In this document: piece after piece, positions 17,361 through 26,257 of the stretch | Position numbering within the stretch: the stretch's first letter is position 1 | How the letters are laid out: each line of letters begins with the position of its first letter | Source of the DNA: Planctomycetota bacterium | GTDB lineage: Bacteria > Planctomycetota > UBA1135 > GCA-002686595 | Length of the DNA stretch: 64,000 nucleotides | Direction of reading: 5' to 3' | Assembly (NCBI GenBank): GCA_023150475.1 | Contig: JAKLKU010000025.1 | Location: 1 to 64,000, forward strand | Translations under genes and position numbers: made by a program | The notes under the pieces: model-generated | Databases searched by the model: none | What the model was told of the DNA's origin: nothing | What the model saw: the letters and a program-made list of their open reading frames with translations, nothing else

Positions 17361-20300
17361 GCACCGGCGCCGACAAACGTCTCGTCCTCGAAGTCGTCGG
17401 CACGCCCGGCGCGCCGGTCGAGTTGCCGCGCCAAGGCGTGTTGACGATCGGCAGCGACCCGGTCAAGGCGGACCTCTGCGTCGACGGTCAAGGCGTCGCC
17501 GACGTGCACTGCGCGATCGGCAGGTCGAAGAGCGGCGGCTTCGCGTTGAAGGACCTCGGCTCGCAGTACGGCACGCTGGTCAACGGCAAGCCGGTGACCG
17601 CGACGCGGCTCGAGCCCGGCGACGTGATCGCCGTCGGCTCGCGGCGCTTGCGCATCGTCGATCCGGAGGCCGTGCAAGCCGGCGCGGGCGGCACGACGAA
17701 GTTCGACACGCAGCCGCTCGGCGACGCACCGACGTCCGCGGCGAGTTCCGCGCCGAGCGCGAGTCACGCTGCGTCGAAGCCGGAGCCGAGCAAGCTCGAG
17801 CCGACCAAGCCCGACGCGAGGCCCGAGTCGAGACCGGACGCTCGCTCCGAGATCCGCAGCGAAGCGCCGCTGCGCGCGACGCAGCTGCACGAGGCCCAAT
17901 TCGAGCCGCCGCTCGTGCGCGGATACCGCGTCGAGAAACTGCTCGGCAAGGGCGGCATGGGCGAAGTCTGGCTCGCCGTGCAGGAACGCCTCGAGCGCCA
18001 AGTCGCGCTCAAGGTGTTGAAGCGCCAACTCTCCGCCGACGCGGACTTCGTGCGGCGCTTCCTCGCCGAAGCGCGCGCGGCCGCGGCGCTGAACCACCCG
18101 AACGTCGTCGTCGTGTACGACGCCGGCGAAGACGACGGCCACCACTTCCTGTCCATGGAGTTCATGGACAAGGGCAACCTCGAATCCCGCGTCGCGAAGT
18201 CGGGCCGCCTGCCGTGGAAGGAAGTGCTCGGCGTCCTGATCGAAGCCGCGAAGGGCCTGCAGTACGCGGAAGCGAAAGGCATCGTCCACCGCGACATCAA
18301 GCCTGCGAACTTGATGCAGAACTCCGCCGGCGTCACCAAGATCGCGGACCTGGGTCTCGCGTCGCACTTGGACGCCGAAGCGACACAATCCGAGGGCCGC
18401 AAGATCTTCGGCACGCCGCACTTCGTCTCTCCGGAACAAGCGCGCGGCGAGCGCGTGGATCATCGTTCGGACCTCTACTCGCTCGGCGCCACCGCGTATC
18501 GGCTGCTCTCCGGCCGCACACCGTTCGAAGGCGCGACGACGCGCGACATCCTGCGCGGCCACTTCACGGAAACGCCCAAGCCGCTCGCGAGCCTGGTGCC
18601 CGACGTGCCCCCGGAGCTCGCGCGCGTCGTGCACCAACTGCTCGCGAAGAAGCCCGAAGAGCGACCGCCGAACGCAGCGGCGCTGATCACCGCGCTCGAA
18701 GTGCTCGCGCTGCCCGCGGCACCGCCGCCCGTCACGCGCGTCGTCGCGCCGAAGAAGTCGACCGCCGTGCTGCCCGTGCTCGGGCTCGTGATCCTCGGCG
18801 TCGTCGGCTACTGGGTCTACGGCGAGCGCCAGAAACAGACCGGCGAACGCTCCGATCGCTCGGATCGAGACGGCCTCGCGAACGCACCCACGAAACTCGC
18901 CGAACCCGGCGACGTCGTCGCCGAGCCTGCGCAGCGCGGCGGCGCGTCGGCGGCGGGCGACGCGAACGGCGCGGCCAGCGCTTCGGGGTCGAAGGGCGTC
19001 GAAGACGACACGCGCCTCAAGATGCGCGAGCTCGAAGCGCAAATCGCCTACCGCGACCTGTCGAAGGACCTCGACGACGCGGGCCGGCGCGACGCGCTCG
19101 TCAAGCTCGCCGCCGACTTCCTCGGCACGACGATCGCGACGCAAGCGCTCGCGGAAGCCCAGGAGCTCGCGACGCGCGCCGCGGCCGCCGCGCGCGTCGA
19201 AGGCGCACGCAGCGAAGCCGTCGGGCAGGTGCTCGCGCGGTTGTCCGCGACCGTCGCCAGTGCGTCGCCGACACACGTCGGCAGCACGCTCTCCGCGCTG
19301 AGGCTCGTCGAAGGGCAGGAGCCGTTCGAAGGCGATCCCGACTTCGTCGCGAAGCGGCGTGAACTCGTCGGCTCGGTGTTGGTCTCGGGTGCGCTCGCGG
19401 TGCGCACCGCGCTCGAAGACGTGCGCAAGGAGCTCGAACGCGGCGCCATCGACGACGCGGCGCAGCGTTTGGTCGAACTCGAAGCCGAACTCGCCTTGCC
19501 CGACACGCCGGCCGACCTTCCGCAGCCCGCGCTCGTCGCGAGGCTCGACCTCGAACAACTCGGGCGCACCACACGTGCCTGGCACGACAAGTTGCTCGAG
19601 ATCCGCGAGGCCTGGCGCGATCGTCATCGCGCCGAAGAATCTCGCGCCGTCGCCGCCGGTTTCGGCGGGCCGAACGGCCTCGAACGCGAACTCGGCAGCT
19701 TCGACTTCACCGCCGCGAAGGCGCGCATCCAAGCTCTGCGCGCGCGCACGACGACGCCCGAGCTCGCCGCCGACCTCGCGACGCTCGCGAGCGACCTCGA
19801 ACGCGGCGAACGCATGCTGGTGCTCGTCGGCACCGAGTTCACGAAAGGCAATTGGCGCCGCAAGACCATCGCCGATCCACGCAAGGGCAAAGCGACGAAC
19901 CGCAACGCGATCGGAGCGGACGCGAGCGGTGTCTCGATCGAAGGCGAAGGCGGCGTCGAGACGATCGCGTGGTCCGCGTTCGGCGCGCGACCGAAAGAGC
20001 TCCATCAGCTCTTCCACGAACGTTTGACGCGCGATTGGACCGCCGCGGAGCAAGCCGCGATCGCGGCCTTGCTGCGGATCTCCGCGGTCAGCGCCGCACT
20101 CGACGGCGCGAGCGAGATGCTGCAGACCGCGCAGCGCGCGACGTTCTCCGAAGGCGAGTTCAAGGAGCTCTGCGAGGGCTACAAAGTCGCGCGTTCCTGG
20201 ACTGGTGACGCGGCCGAGACGGAGCGCGTCGAACGCGAAGCGCGAGCCGCGGAACTCTTCGGCAAGGCGCTGCGCTCGATGGACGGCGGCGCGTGGTCCG

Positions 20301-20662
20301 CCGCGGCGACGCAGCTCGAGCGCTTCGAGCACGAACACGCGGACACCTTGCTCTTCCGCTTGCTGACCGGCGGACCGAGCGGCGACGTCGCTGCTCCGCG
20401 ATCACTCGGCTTGGTACTGCCCGAGCGCCCGACCGCGCCGCCGCCCGCCGCGGCGCCCGCCCCCGCTGCAGCCGAGGACGCCACCGACGGCGTCCCATCG
20501 ACGGACGGTGGCGATGCGCCTAGCCCTGCGGCGCAGGACGCCCCCGGCGGCCCGCCGAGCTCGGGTGGCGGCTCGCCGAGCTCGGGTGGCGGCTCGCCGA
20601 GCTCGGGTGGCGGCTCGCCGAGCTCGGGTGGCGGCTCGCCGAATTCGGCCGGCGACCGTTGA
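17357..20662 (+). CDS. FHA domain-containing transmembrane Ser/Thr protein kinase
   Basis: 1101 residues. Residues about 8-95 form an FHA domain (LTIGSDP, then H-C-A-I and SQYGTLVNG), which binds phosphothreonine. After a Glu/Pro/Lys-rich linker, a PknB-type kinase spans about 189-455: GKGGMGEVW loop, Lys219 in VALK, HRDIKPAN with Asp313, Asp331 in DLG (in place of DFG), and GTPHFVSPEQ. One membrane helix follows at about 471-492. The rest is a long, largely helical, Ala/Glu/Arg-rich region that would lie outside the cytoplasm. The tail has four in-frame copies of GGGSPSS. It is tightly coupled to yggS and to the DUF167 gene. Targets are unknown. Confidence 0.9.
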   Translation: MSTGADKRLVLEVVGTPGAPVELPRQGVLTIGSDPVKADLCVDGQGVADVHCAIGRSKSGGFALKDLGSQYGTLVNGKPVTATRLEPGDVIAVGSRRLRIVDPEAVQAGAGGTTKFDTQPLGDAPTSAASSAPSASHAASKPEPSKLEPTKPDARPESRPDARSEIRSEAPLRATQLHEAQFEPPLVRGYRVEKLLGKGGMGEVWLAVQERLERQVALKVLKRQLSADADFVRRFLAEARAAAALNHPNVVVVYDAGEDDGHHFLSMEFMDKGNLESRVAKSGRLPWKEVLGVLIEAAKGLQYAEAKGIVHRDIKPANLMQNSAGVTKIADLGLASHLDAEATQSEGRKIFGTPHFVSPEQARGERVDHRSDLYSLGATAYRLLSGRTPFEGATTRDILRGHFTETPKPLASLVPDVPPELARVVHQLLAKKPEERPPNAAALITALEVLALPAAPPPVTRVVAPKKSTAVLPVLGLVILGVVGYWVYGERQKQTGERSDRSDRDGLANAPTKLAEPGDVVAEPAQRGGASAAGDANGAASASGSKGVEDDTRLKMRELEAQIAYRDLSKDLDDAGRRDALVKLAADFLGTTIATQALAEAQELATRAAAAARVEGARSEAVGQVLARLSATVASASPTHVGSTLSALRLVEGQEPFEGDPDFVAKRRELVGSVLVSGALAVRTALEDVRKELERGAIDDAAQRLVELEAELALPDTPADLPQPALVARLDLEQLGRTTRAWHDKLLEIREAWRDRHRAEESRAVAAGFGGPNGLERELGSFDFTAAKARIQALRARTTTPELAADLATLASDLERGERMLVLVGTEFTKGNWRRKTIADPRKGKATNRNAIGADASGVSIEGEGGVETIAWSAFGARPKELHQLFHERLTRDWTAAEQAAIAALLRISAVSAALDGASEMLQTAQRATFSEGEFKELCEGYKVARSWTGDAAETERVEREARAAELFGKALRSMDGGAWSAAATQLERFEHEHADTLLFRLLTGGPSGDVAAPRSLGLVLPERPTAPPPAAAPAPAAAEDATDGVPSTDGGDAPSPAAQDAPGGPPSSGGGSPSSGGGSPSSGGGSPSSGGGSPNSAGDR
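20555..20650 (+). repeat. 21-bp in-frame tandem repeat in the kinase C-terminus
   Basis: Four identical 21-bp units start at 20555, 20576, 20597 and 20618, and a broken fifth starts at 20639. They encode repeated GGGSPSS just before the stop codon. Perfect identity suggests recent expansion or slippage. Confidence 0.9.
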
Positions 20663-20958
20663 GCGTGTTCGAGCTCGTCGCGCGAGGCTCGGGGTGCGAC
20701 CTGCCGGTGCGCGCACAACCCGGCGCGTCGCGCGCGCGCGTCGTCGGTGTGTGGAACGGCAAGCTCAAGATCGCCGTCACGGCGCCGCCCGACAAAGGCC
20801 GCGCGAACGACGAACTCTGCGCGTTCGTCGCCGAGTTGCTCGGTCTGCGTCGTTCGAGCGTCCGACTCGCGTCCGGGGAGCGCTCCCGCGACAAGCGGCT
20901 CGAGATCGACGCGCCGCCGGAAGTCGTCCGCGCCGCCTTGCTCGCGGCGCTCGAGTGA
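20659..20958 (+). CDS. DUF167 / YggU family protein
   Basis: 99 residues. The start is a TTG overlapping the TGA of the kinase gene; a GTG two codons later is possible. The fold signatures of DUF167 are VRAQPGASR, W-NGKLKIAVTAPPDKGRAN-type segment with A-PP-x-G-x-AN, and the C-terminal GE-x-SRDK. The family is small, alpha/beta, and of unknown function. In E. coli yggU lies close to yggS; here the FHA kinase separates the two. Confidence 0.9.
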   Translation: MSVFELVARGSGCDLPVRAQPGASRARVVGVWNGKLKIAVTAPPDKGRANDELCAFVAELLGLRRSSVRLASGERSRDKRLEIDAPPEVVRAALLAALE

Positions 20959-20974
20959 GGTATCCGAGAGCCCG

Positions 20975-21838
20975 ATGGCCACTTCGCCGCTCGACACTGC
21001 CGTCGATTCCGTCCGCGCCGCGCTCGGCACGCGCAACGTGCCCGCGCCCGAAGCGTTGGTGTTCCCCGCGACCGGCCTCGGCATCCTGCCCGGTCGATTG
21101 GCGCGCGGCGGCAAGCTGCCGCTCGCGCGTCTCGACGGCGTGCCGCGCATGTGGCGTTCGAGCGTGCTCTCCTTCGGCGACTTCCACGGGCTCGCCGTGT
21201 GGATGATCGACGACGCGCCGCTCGAGGCCGAAGACGGCGAGCCCGCGTGGCATCGAGCGTTCCCGGTCTGGCTCGCTGCGGCGAGCGGCGCCACGGCGAT
21301 GCTGCACGCGTCGGCCGGCGTCGCGCTCGAACCGCCGGCTCCGACGCCGAGCCTGCGAGTCGGGTCACTCGCGTTCTGGTCGGACCACCTGAACCTGAGC
21401 GGCGGCTCGCCGCTCGTCGGCATCGGCGAGAGCCAACTCGGGCCGATGTTCCCCGACCAGACGCGGCTGCACGATTTGCACCTGCGCCGTGCCGCGCTCG
21501 ACGCCGCCGCGCGCCTCGGTGTCGCCGCCGGCGAAGCGGTCGTCGCGTGCACGTCGGGACCGACGCTCGACACGCCGGCCGAACGGCGGTTCTTCGCGCG
21601 CGCCGGCGCGACGGTCGCCGTGCAGGACCTCGCCGGCCCACTGATCGCGGCCGCGCACGCGGGCCTCGGGACGCTGGGCGTCGGCGTGATCGTCGCCCAG
21701 GCCCAAGACGAAGTCGACGTCGCGCGGATCGCGTCGTTGTCGCAAGCGGTGGCCCCCGCGCTCGACGATCTCTTCTGGCAACTCGCCGCGGACGTGCAAA
21801 AGGAGATCCGCAAACGGCTCGACGAGGACCTCGCGTGA
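20975..21838 (+). CDS. Purine-nucleoside phosphorylase family protein
   Basis: 287 residues from ATG with a GAGAG 4 nt upstream. The sequence follows trimeric PNP/MTAP enzymes: an N-terminal G-x-L-P-GRL region, VLSFG, SDHLNLSG-x-SPL (purine-side loop), PDQTRLHD-x-x-LR and the block CTSGPTLDTPAE, equivalent to GP-x-FET-x-AE. Phosphorolysis of purine nucleosides to base and ribose-1-phosphate is the expected reaction. The Phe-Glu of the consensus is Leu-Asp here, so base preference may differ. It overlaps purN by 4 nt, forming a purine-related pair at the end of the gene row. Confidence 0.85.
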   Translation: MATSPLDTAVDSVRAALGTRNVPAPEALVFPATGLGILPGRLARGGKLPLARLDGVPRMWRSSVLSFGDFHGLAVWMIDDAPLEAEDGEPAWHRAFPVWLAAASGATAMLHASAGVALEPPAPTPSLRVGSLAFWSDHLNLSGGSPLVGIGESQLGPMFPDQTRLHDLHLRRAALDAAARLGVAAGEAVVACTSGPTLDTPAERRFFARAGATVAVQDLAGPLIAAAHAGLGTLGVGVIVAQAQDEVDVARIASLSQAVAPALDDLFWQLAADVQKEIRKRLDEDLA

Positions 21839-22452
21839 GCCGGCGCGTCGTCGTGCTGGTGTCGGGCGGCGGTCGTTCGCTCGAGAACCTCGCGGAGCGC
21901 GTGCACGCGAAGTCGCTCGACTGCGAACTCGTGCTCGTGCTCGCGAACACGCCCGACGCGTACGCGCTCGAGCGCGCGCGCAAGCTCGGCATTCCGTCGG
22001 TCGTCGTCCCCCACCGCGAGTTCCCCGAGCCGCACGCCTTCTCGACGCGCGTGTTCGCCGAGATCGAACGGGCGCGCGCGGACCTCGTGGTGCTCGCCGG
22101 TTTCCTGCGCTTGCTCGTGATCCCGGAGCGTTGGATCGGCCGAGTGCTGAACATCCACCCGTCGCTGTTGCCCGCGTTCGGCGGCAAGGGTTGTTACGGA
22201 CACAAAGTGCACGAAGCCGTGCTCGCGCGCGGTGTGCAGTTCACCGGCTGCACCGTGCACTACGTCACCAACGAATACGACGCGGGGCCGATCGTGCTGC
22301 AACGCTGCGTCGAGGTGCGCCCCGACGACACGCCCGACTCGCTCGCCGCGCGCGTGTTCGAAGAGGAGAAACTCGCGTTGCCCGCAGCGATCGCGGCGCA
22401 CTTCGACGAACGAGTGCGCTACGAAAGCGGCCGCGTCGTGCGCCGTCTTTGA
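21835..22452 (+). CDS. purN: Phosphoribosylglycinamide formyltransferase
   Basis: 205 residues from GTG overlapping the upstream TGA. PurN adds the formyl group of 10-formyl-tetrahydrofolate to GAR in purine synthesis. The catalytic triad is intact: Asn106 and His108 in NIHPSLLP and Asp149 in NEYDAGPI. The usual SG-x-GSN loop near the N-terminus reads SGGGRSLENL, with Arg-Ser in place of Ser-Asn. The 3' end overlaps the 3' end of the convergent mrfB gene by 34 nt. Confidence 0.93.
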   Translation: MSRRVVVLVSGGGRSLENLAERVHAKSLDCELVLVLANTPDAYALERARKLGIPSVVVPHREFPEPHAFSTRVFAEIERARADLVVLAGFLRLLVIPERWIGRVLNIHPSLLPAFGGKGCYGHKVHEAVLARGVQFTGCTVHYVTNEYDAGPIVLQRCVEVRPDDTPDSLAARVFEEEKLALPAAIAAHFDERVRYESGRVVRRL

Positions 22453-23633
22453 GTTGCGGCGCGTTTCGCGAGCCGCGCTCGCAGTTCGACGGCGAGCTCT
22501 TCCAAGTCGTCGGGCAAGCGTAAGTCGCCGCTCGCCGCGGCGAGCCACCGAAGCGCGTCGTCCCAGTCCCGCCGCCGAGCCGCCAGACGCGCGAGGCCCG
22601 CGCAACGTGCGCCGATCGCCCCGGACAAGACGGCGCCGTCGTGCGTGGAACCGCTGCGCGTGCGCGCGAGGTGCGCGCAGAGCACCACGAGACTCTGCAC
22701 GTCGTCGAAGTTGTGCCGGAAGACGGCTTCGAGCCGGTGCGGACGATCCGCGAGGAAGTCGAACCACGCCGCCGGCGCGAAGCTGCCGGGCAAGTCGGCA
22801 TCGCGTGCGACGCCGCAGAGCTCGCGCTCCAACGTCGCGAGCCGGCCGTCGGGGTACGCCTTGCCGTAGAGCCGCCGCAACGGGTGATAGAGATCGAGGT
22901 GCGGCCGGGCGTCGAACGGCGGGGCGATGCCGTGAACGCGCATCTTGTCCGCGAGCCGGTGACGGTCGAACGACTTGCCGAAGAACGTCACCAGGAACGA
23001 ACTCGCCAGGATCCGCTCGGCCGTGCTCGCGAGCAACGCGGGCTCTTCCTCCGGACCTCTCGCGAAGCCTTGCCACACTTCGAGTGCCCCGCCGTCGAAA
23101 CGCGCGAGCCCGACCATGTAGACATGCGTGCCGGCGCCGCCCGACAGCCCGGTGGTCTCGATGTCGAGGAAGAGCGCACGCGAAGGCGCCAGGCTCACGA
23201 GCGTGTCGTCGAGCGCGAGCCACGCGAGTTCCGCCATGTCGGCGGAGAGGAGGTCGGCGAGCCGCCACTCGCCGTGGCGCGTCGCGTCCGGCAGGCGGCG
23301 CACGCGCACCGCGTGCGTGCCGAACGCGTTGACGCACGGTTCGAGATCCCGCGGCGCGCCGCTGGTCTTCGCCGCGAGCGCTGCGGCGCCCGAGTCGGCG
23401 CCGCTCCCGCGGCGAGCCGCGTCCGTGCGCGGGTCGCCGCGGGTGGGATTCGCCTGCGCGCTCTCGTGCTCGCGCGCGAGGCGCCGGGCGAACCAGGCCG
23501 GCAGCGCCGGTCGAGCAGGCTCGCGCGGCGGGTCCACGTCTCGCCGCAGTCGCTTCAGCTTCGCGAACAGCTCGCCCTTCGCGGCGTCGCCGCTCGCGCT
23601 CGCGGGCCTCACGTCGTCCGACGGCCGAGTCAC
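22419..23633 (-). CDS. mrfB: MrfB/YprB-like DEDDh 3'-5' exonuclease
   Basis: 404 residues from a GTG whose TG overlaps the stop of the helicase gene. After a Pro/Arg-rich lead of about 90 residues comes an RNase H-like exonuclease: FLDIETTGLSGG (Asp157, Glu159), Asp223 in SFDRHRL, and HNFDDVQSL (His307 and Asp310/311). This matches YprB, named MrfB in Bacillus subtilis, the nuclease partner of helicase MrfA in mitomycin C repair independent of UvrABC. Gene order and coupling are the same as yprA-yprB. The C-terminus is a basic helical tail. Family call strong; role by analogy. Confidence 0.88.
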   Translation of the reverse strand: MTRPSDDVRPASASGDAAKGELFAKLKRLRRDVDPPREPARPALPAWFARRLAREHESAQANPTRGDPRTDAARRGSGADSGAAALAAKTSGAPRDLEPCVNAFGTHAVRVRRLPDATRHGEWRLADLLSADMAELAWLALDDTLVSLAPSRALFLDIETTGLSGGAGTHVYMVGLARFDGGALEVWQGFARGPEEEPALLASTAERILASSFLVTFFGKSFDRHRLADKMRVHGIAPPFDARPHLDLYHPLRRLYGKAYPDGRLATLERELCGVARDADLPGSFAPAAWFDFLADRPHRLEAVFRHNFDDVQSLVVLCAHLARTRSGSTHDGAVLSGAIGARCAGLARLAARRRDWDDALRWLAAASGDLRLPDDLEELAVELRARLAKRAATQRRRTTRPLS

Positions 23634-26125
23634 GAGACCACTCGCTCGCTCGCGCCGCTCCCGCCGGCGAGGTGCGCGAGGATCGTGCGCGCCGTGCCCT
23701 TGCCGAGCAGCCCTGCTTCGGCGATCGGTCCGACGCAGCCGGGGCAGCCGCGCTCGCACTCGCAGCGTTCGACGACGTCGAGCGCCGCCTGGAAGAGCTC
23801 GCGGTGCGACTCGAAGAGCACGTCCGCGAGACCGACCCCGCCTTGCACCCGGTCGTAGAGGAAGATCGCCGGCCGCGAGAAGTGTGGCGAGCGCACCTGC
23901 GTCGCGAGGCCGAGGTCCTGCGGCTGGCAGCGCAGGAAGAGCGGCGCGACGTGCCGCAGGAGTTTGCCGACGCCGGCCCACGCGCTGCCGCGATCGCCGC
24001 TCTCGAGTCCGAGCGCGCCCGCGCTCTCGAGCGACAGCGCGAACACGAACGCCTGCGTGTCGATCTCCTCCGCCGGCAGATGGATCTTCTCGATGCCGAC
24101 CGATTCGCGTGTGTAGTAGCGCACCTTCTTGTACGACGTCGCGACCGTCGTCACGTGCACTTCGCCCGACCACACGGAGTAGTCGTCGGCCTCCGCGGAC
24201 GGCCGAGCGACGTCCGCCGAGCGCGACGCTTCCGCCGTCGCAGACGCCGCGAGCGCTGCAGGCGCCGCGAGGGCTGCAGGCGCCGGCGCGCCGGAGCGCA
24301 GGCGCCGCGCTTCGCGCTCGAGCCGCAACACGCGCACCTCCGTGTCGACTTCGGCCTCGGTGAAGTAGTCGGTCTCGACTTGTTTCACGTAGGCACGACG
24401 GTTCTCGAAGTCGAAGCGCTCGACGATCCACGTCTCGCCCTCGACTTGATAGATCGCCCCTTCGTGGACGGTCGTCAGCGAGCCTTCTCGGTCGATCTCG
24501 CCGATCGCCTTCTTCGTGTCGACGTCGAGGATGAGCACGTTGTCGGGCCCGCCGCCGGCGAGCGACACGTCCTCCGCCGGATACGCGTCGGCCATCCAAT
24601 ACCAACGCTCGCCGCGGCGGTGCAGCAGCTTCGACTCCTCCGCCAGGTAATCGAGGATGCCGCCGAGGTGCGGCGCGCCGGCGAAAGGACCTTGCTCGAG
24701 CTCCGCCGTCGAGAACGGGAGCTCGAACGCCGCGCACTTCGCTTGCTCGGACAGGATCACGAGGTTGTTCGGATCGAGCCCGAGTCGTTCCCGCGGCGCG
24801 GAGAAGAGCCAATCGGGGTGCGTCGCGAGGTATTGGTCGATGGGGTCGGAGCGAGCGACCTGCACCACCAGACTCTCGCGCGCACGTCGGCCGACGCGGC
24901 CGGCGCGTTGCCAGAACGAAGCTTGTGAGCCGGGGTAGCCGACCAACACCGCGACGTCGAGGCTGCCGATGTCGATGCCGAGCTCGAGCGCGTTGGTCGT
25001 GACGACGACCTTCACTTTGCCCGCGCGCAGGTCGCTCTCGATCTCGCGCCGCAGGTTCGGCAAGTAGCCACCGCGGTAACCGCGGATCTCGTCACGCTCG
25101 AGCCCCATCTCGTGCGCGGACTCCTTCAAGTACCGCGTCAGGACTTCGACCGAAGTGCGCCGGTTGCAGAAGAAGATCGACTGGTGCGCGGGGCCCACGA
25201 TGCGCAGCGCGAGACGGCGCGCTTCTTCGAGCGCGTTGGCGCGCAAACCCGCGACGGCGTCGAGCATCGGCGGGTTGTACACGGCGAACGTGCGGCCGCC
25301 CGACGGAGACCCGTCGCGCTGCACGACTTCGACTTCTCGGCCGATCAAGCTGCGCGCGTGGTTCTGCGCATCGGCGATCGTCGCCGACGACAGGAGGAAG
25401 CGCGGCCGCGCGCCGTAGTGGGCCGCGATGCGTTGCAGCCGGCGCAGCACGTTCGCGACGCTCGAACCGAAGACGCCGGACAACGTGTGCACTTCGTCGA
25501 TCACGACCGTCTCGAGGTCGCGGAAGAGCTCGGCCCACTTCGCGTGGTTCGGCAGGATGCCGGCGTGCAGCATCCATGGATTCGTCAGCACGACGTGCCC
25601 CTGCTCGCGCAACGTGCGGCGCACGCTCGGCGGTGTGTCGCCGTCGTAGGTGAACGAGTGCCAATCGCGCGCGAGCTCGCCGATCAAGCCGTTCAGGTTC
25701 GTCGACTGGTCCTGCGACAGCGCCTTGGTCGGATAGAGGAACAACGCGCGCGCCTTGCCGTCGGTCTCGAGCAAGCGTTGCAGCACCGGCAACACGAAAC
25801 ACAACGTCTTGCCCGACGCCGTCGGCGTGGTCACCAGCACGTCGCGGCCCGCGAGCGCGTGTTCGACCGCTTCCGCTTGGTGCGACCACAGGCGCGTCAC
25901 GCCCCGTCGCGCGTAGAGCTCCGCGAGCTCCGGACGCAGACACGCCGGGAACGGCGCGGTCTGTTCCGGCCGAGACGGCACCGAACGCCAGTGGACACAG
26001 CGCGGGCCGAACTCCGGGTCGGCGCGCAGGCGCTCGACGAGCTCCGCGACCGAGAGCCGAGCAGCCGCTCGCACGCTGTTCGGCGTCCGCCGGGGCGCGG
26101 CGTCGGAATCGGAGTCGGCTCGCAT
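23630..26125 (-). CDS. mrfA: MrfA/YprA-like superfamily 2 DNA helicase with zinc-binding DUF1998 domain
   Basis: 831 residues. Helicase motifs: PTASGKT (101-107), YPTKALSQDQ, TNP-x-ML, DEVH (210-213), SSATI, TNALELGIDIG and QRAGR. The C-terminus holds Cys788, Cys790, Cys794 and Cys797 (C-x-C-x3-C-x2-C), the spacing of the essential cysteines of MrfA. An Ala-rich insertion lies at about 610-640. In B. subtilis MrfA acts with MrfB to remove mitomycin-induced damage. A palindrome sits 15 nt before the ATG. The pair appears complete here. Confidence 0.92.
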   Translation of the reverse strand: MRADSDSDAAPRRTPNSVRAAARLSVAELVERLRADPEFGPRCVHWRSVPSRPEQTAPFPACLRPELAELYARRGVTRLWSHQAEAVEHALAGRDVLVTTPTASGKTLCFVLPVLQRLLETDGKARALFLYPTKALSQDQSTNLNGLIGELARDWHSFTYDGDTPPSVRRTLREQGHVVLTNPWMLHAGILPNHAKWAELFRDLETVVIDEVHTLSGVFGSSVANVLRRLQRIAAHYGARPRFLLSSATIADAQNHARSLIGREVEVVQRDGSPSGGRTFAVYNPPMLDAVAGLRANALEEARRLALRIVGPAHQSIFFCNRRTSVEVLTRYLKESAHEMGLERDEIRGYRGGYLPNLRREIESDLRAGKVKVVVTTNALELGIDIGSLDVAVLVGYPGSQASFWQRAGRVGRRARESLVVQVARSDPIDQYLATHPDWLFSAPRERLGLDPNNLVILSEQAKCAAFELPFSTAELEQGPFAGAPHLGGILDYLAEESKLLHRRGERWYWMADAYPAEDVSLAGGGPDNVLILDVDTKKAIGEIDREGSLTTVHEGAIYQVEGETWIVERFDFENRRAYVKQVETDYFTEAEVDTEVRVLRLEREARRLRSGAPAPAALAAPAALAASATAEASRSADVARPSAEADDYSVWSGEVHVTTVATSYKKVRYYTRESVGIEKIHLPAEEIDTQAFVFALSLESAGALGLESGDRGSAWAGVGKLLRHVAPLFLRCQPQDLGLATQVRSPHFSRPAIFLYDRVQGGVGLADVLFESHRELFQAALDVVERCECERGCPGCVGPIAEAGLLGKGTARTILAHLAGGSGASERVVS

Positions 26126-26140
26126 CGGCGTTCGGTATCC

Positions 26141-26160
26141 GTTAGGGTGGCCAGCCTAAC
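26141..26160 (-). promoter_or_regulatory. Palindrome upstream of mrfA (candidate operator)
   Basis: GTTAGG (26141-26146) and CCTAAC (26155-26160) are perfect inverted arms around a central GGCC. The element ends 15 nt before the mrfA ATG. It does not match the usual LexA boxes. Position suggests an operator or leader hairpin. Confidence 0.35.
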
Positions 26161-26228
26161 CGGCCGACGCCCGAACGCAAGCTGCCCGCGCCGCTCGCAA
26201 GGGCTCGGTTCGATCGAGCGTCAGGCAC

Positions 26229-26244
26229 GGCGCCCCCCGGCGCC
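26229..26244 (-). terminator. GC hairpin after the DUF4340 gene
   Basis: GGCGCC-CCCC-GGCGCC begins 13 nt after the DUF4340 stop. It is a compact 6-bp stem with no T-run, so termination is only a possibility. Confidence 0.3.
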
Positions 26245-26257
26245 GCGCGGCGCGCGT

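Noticed and set aside
16604..20338. An open frame of 1244 codons on the minus strand
   Set aside because: Antisense to yggS and the FHA kinase; no motif recognised, composition as for other shadows.
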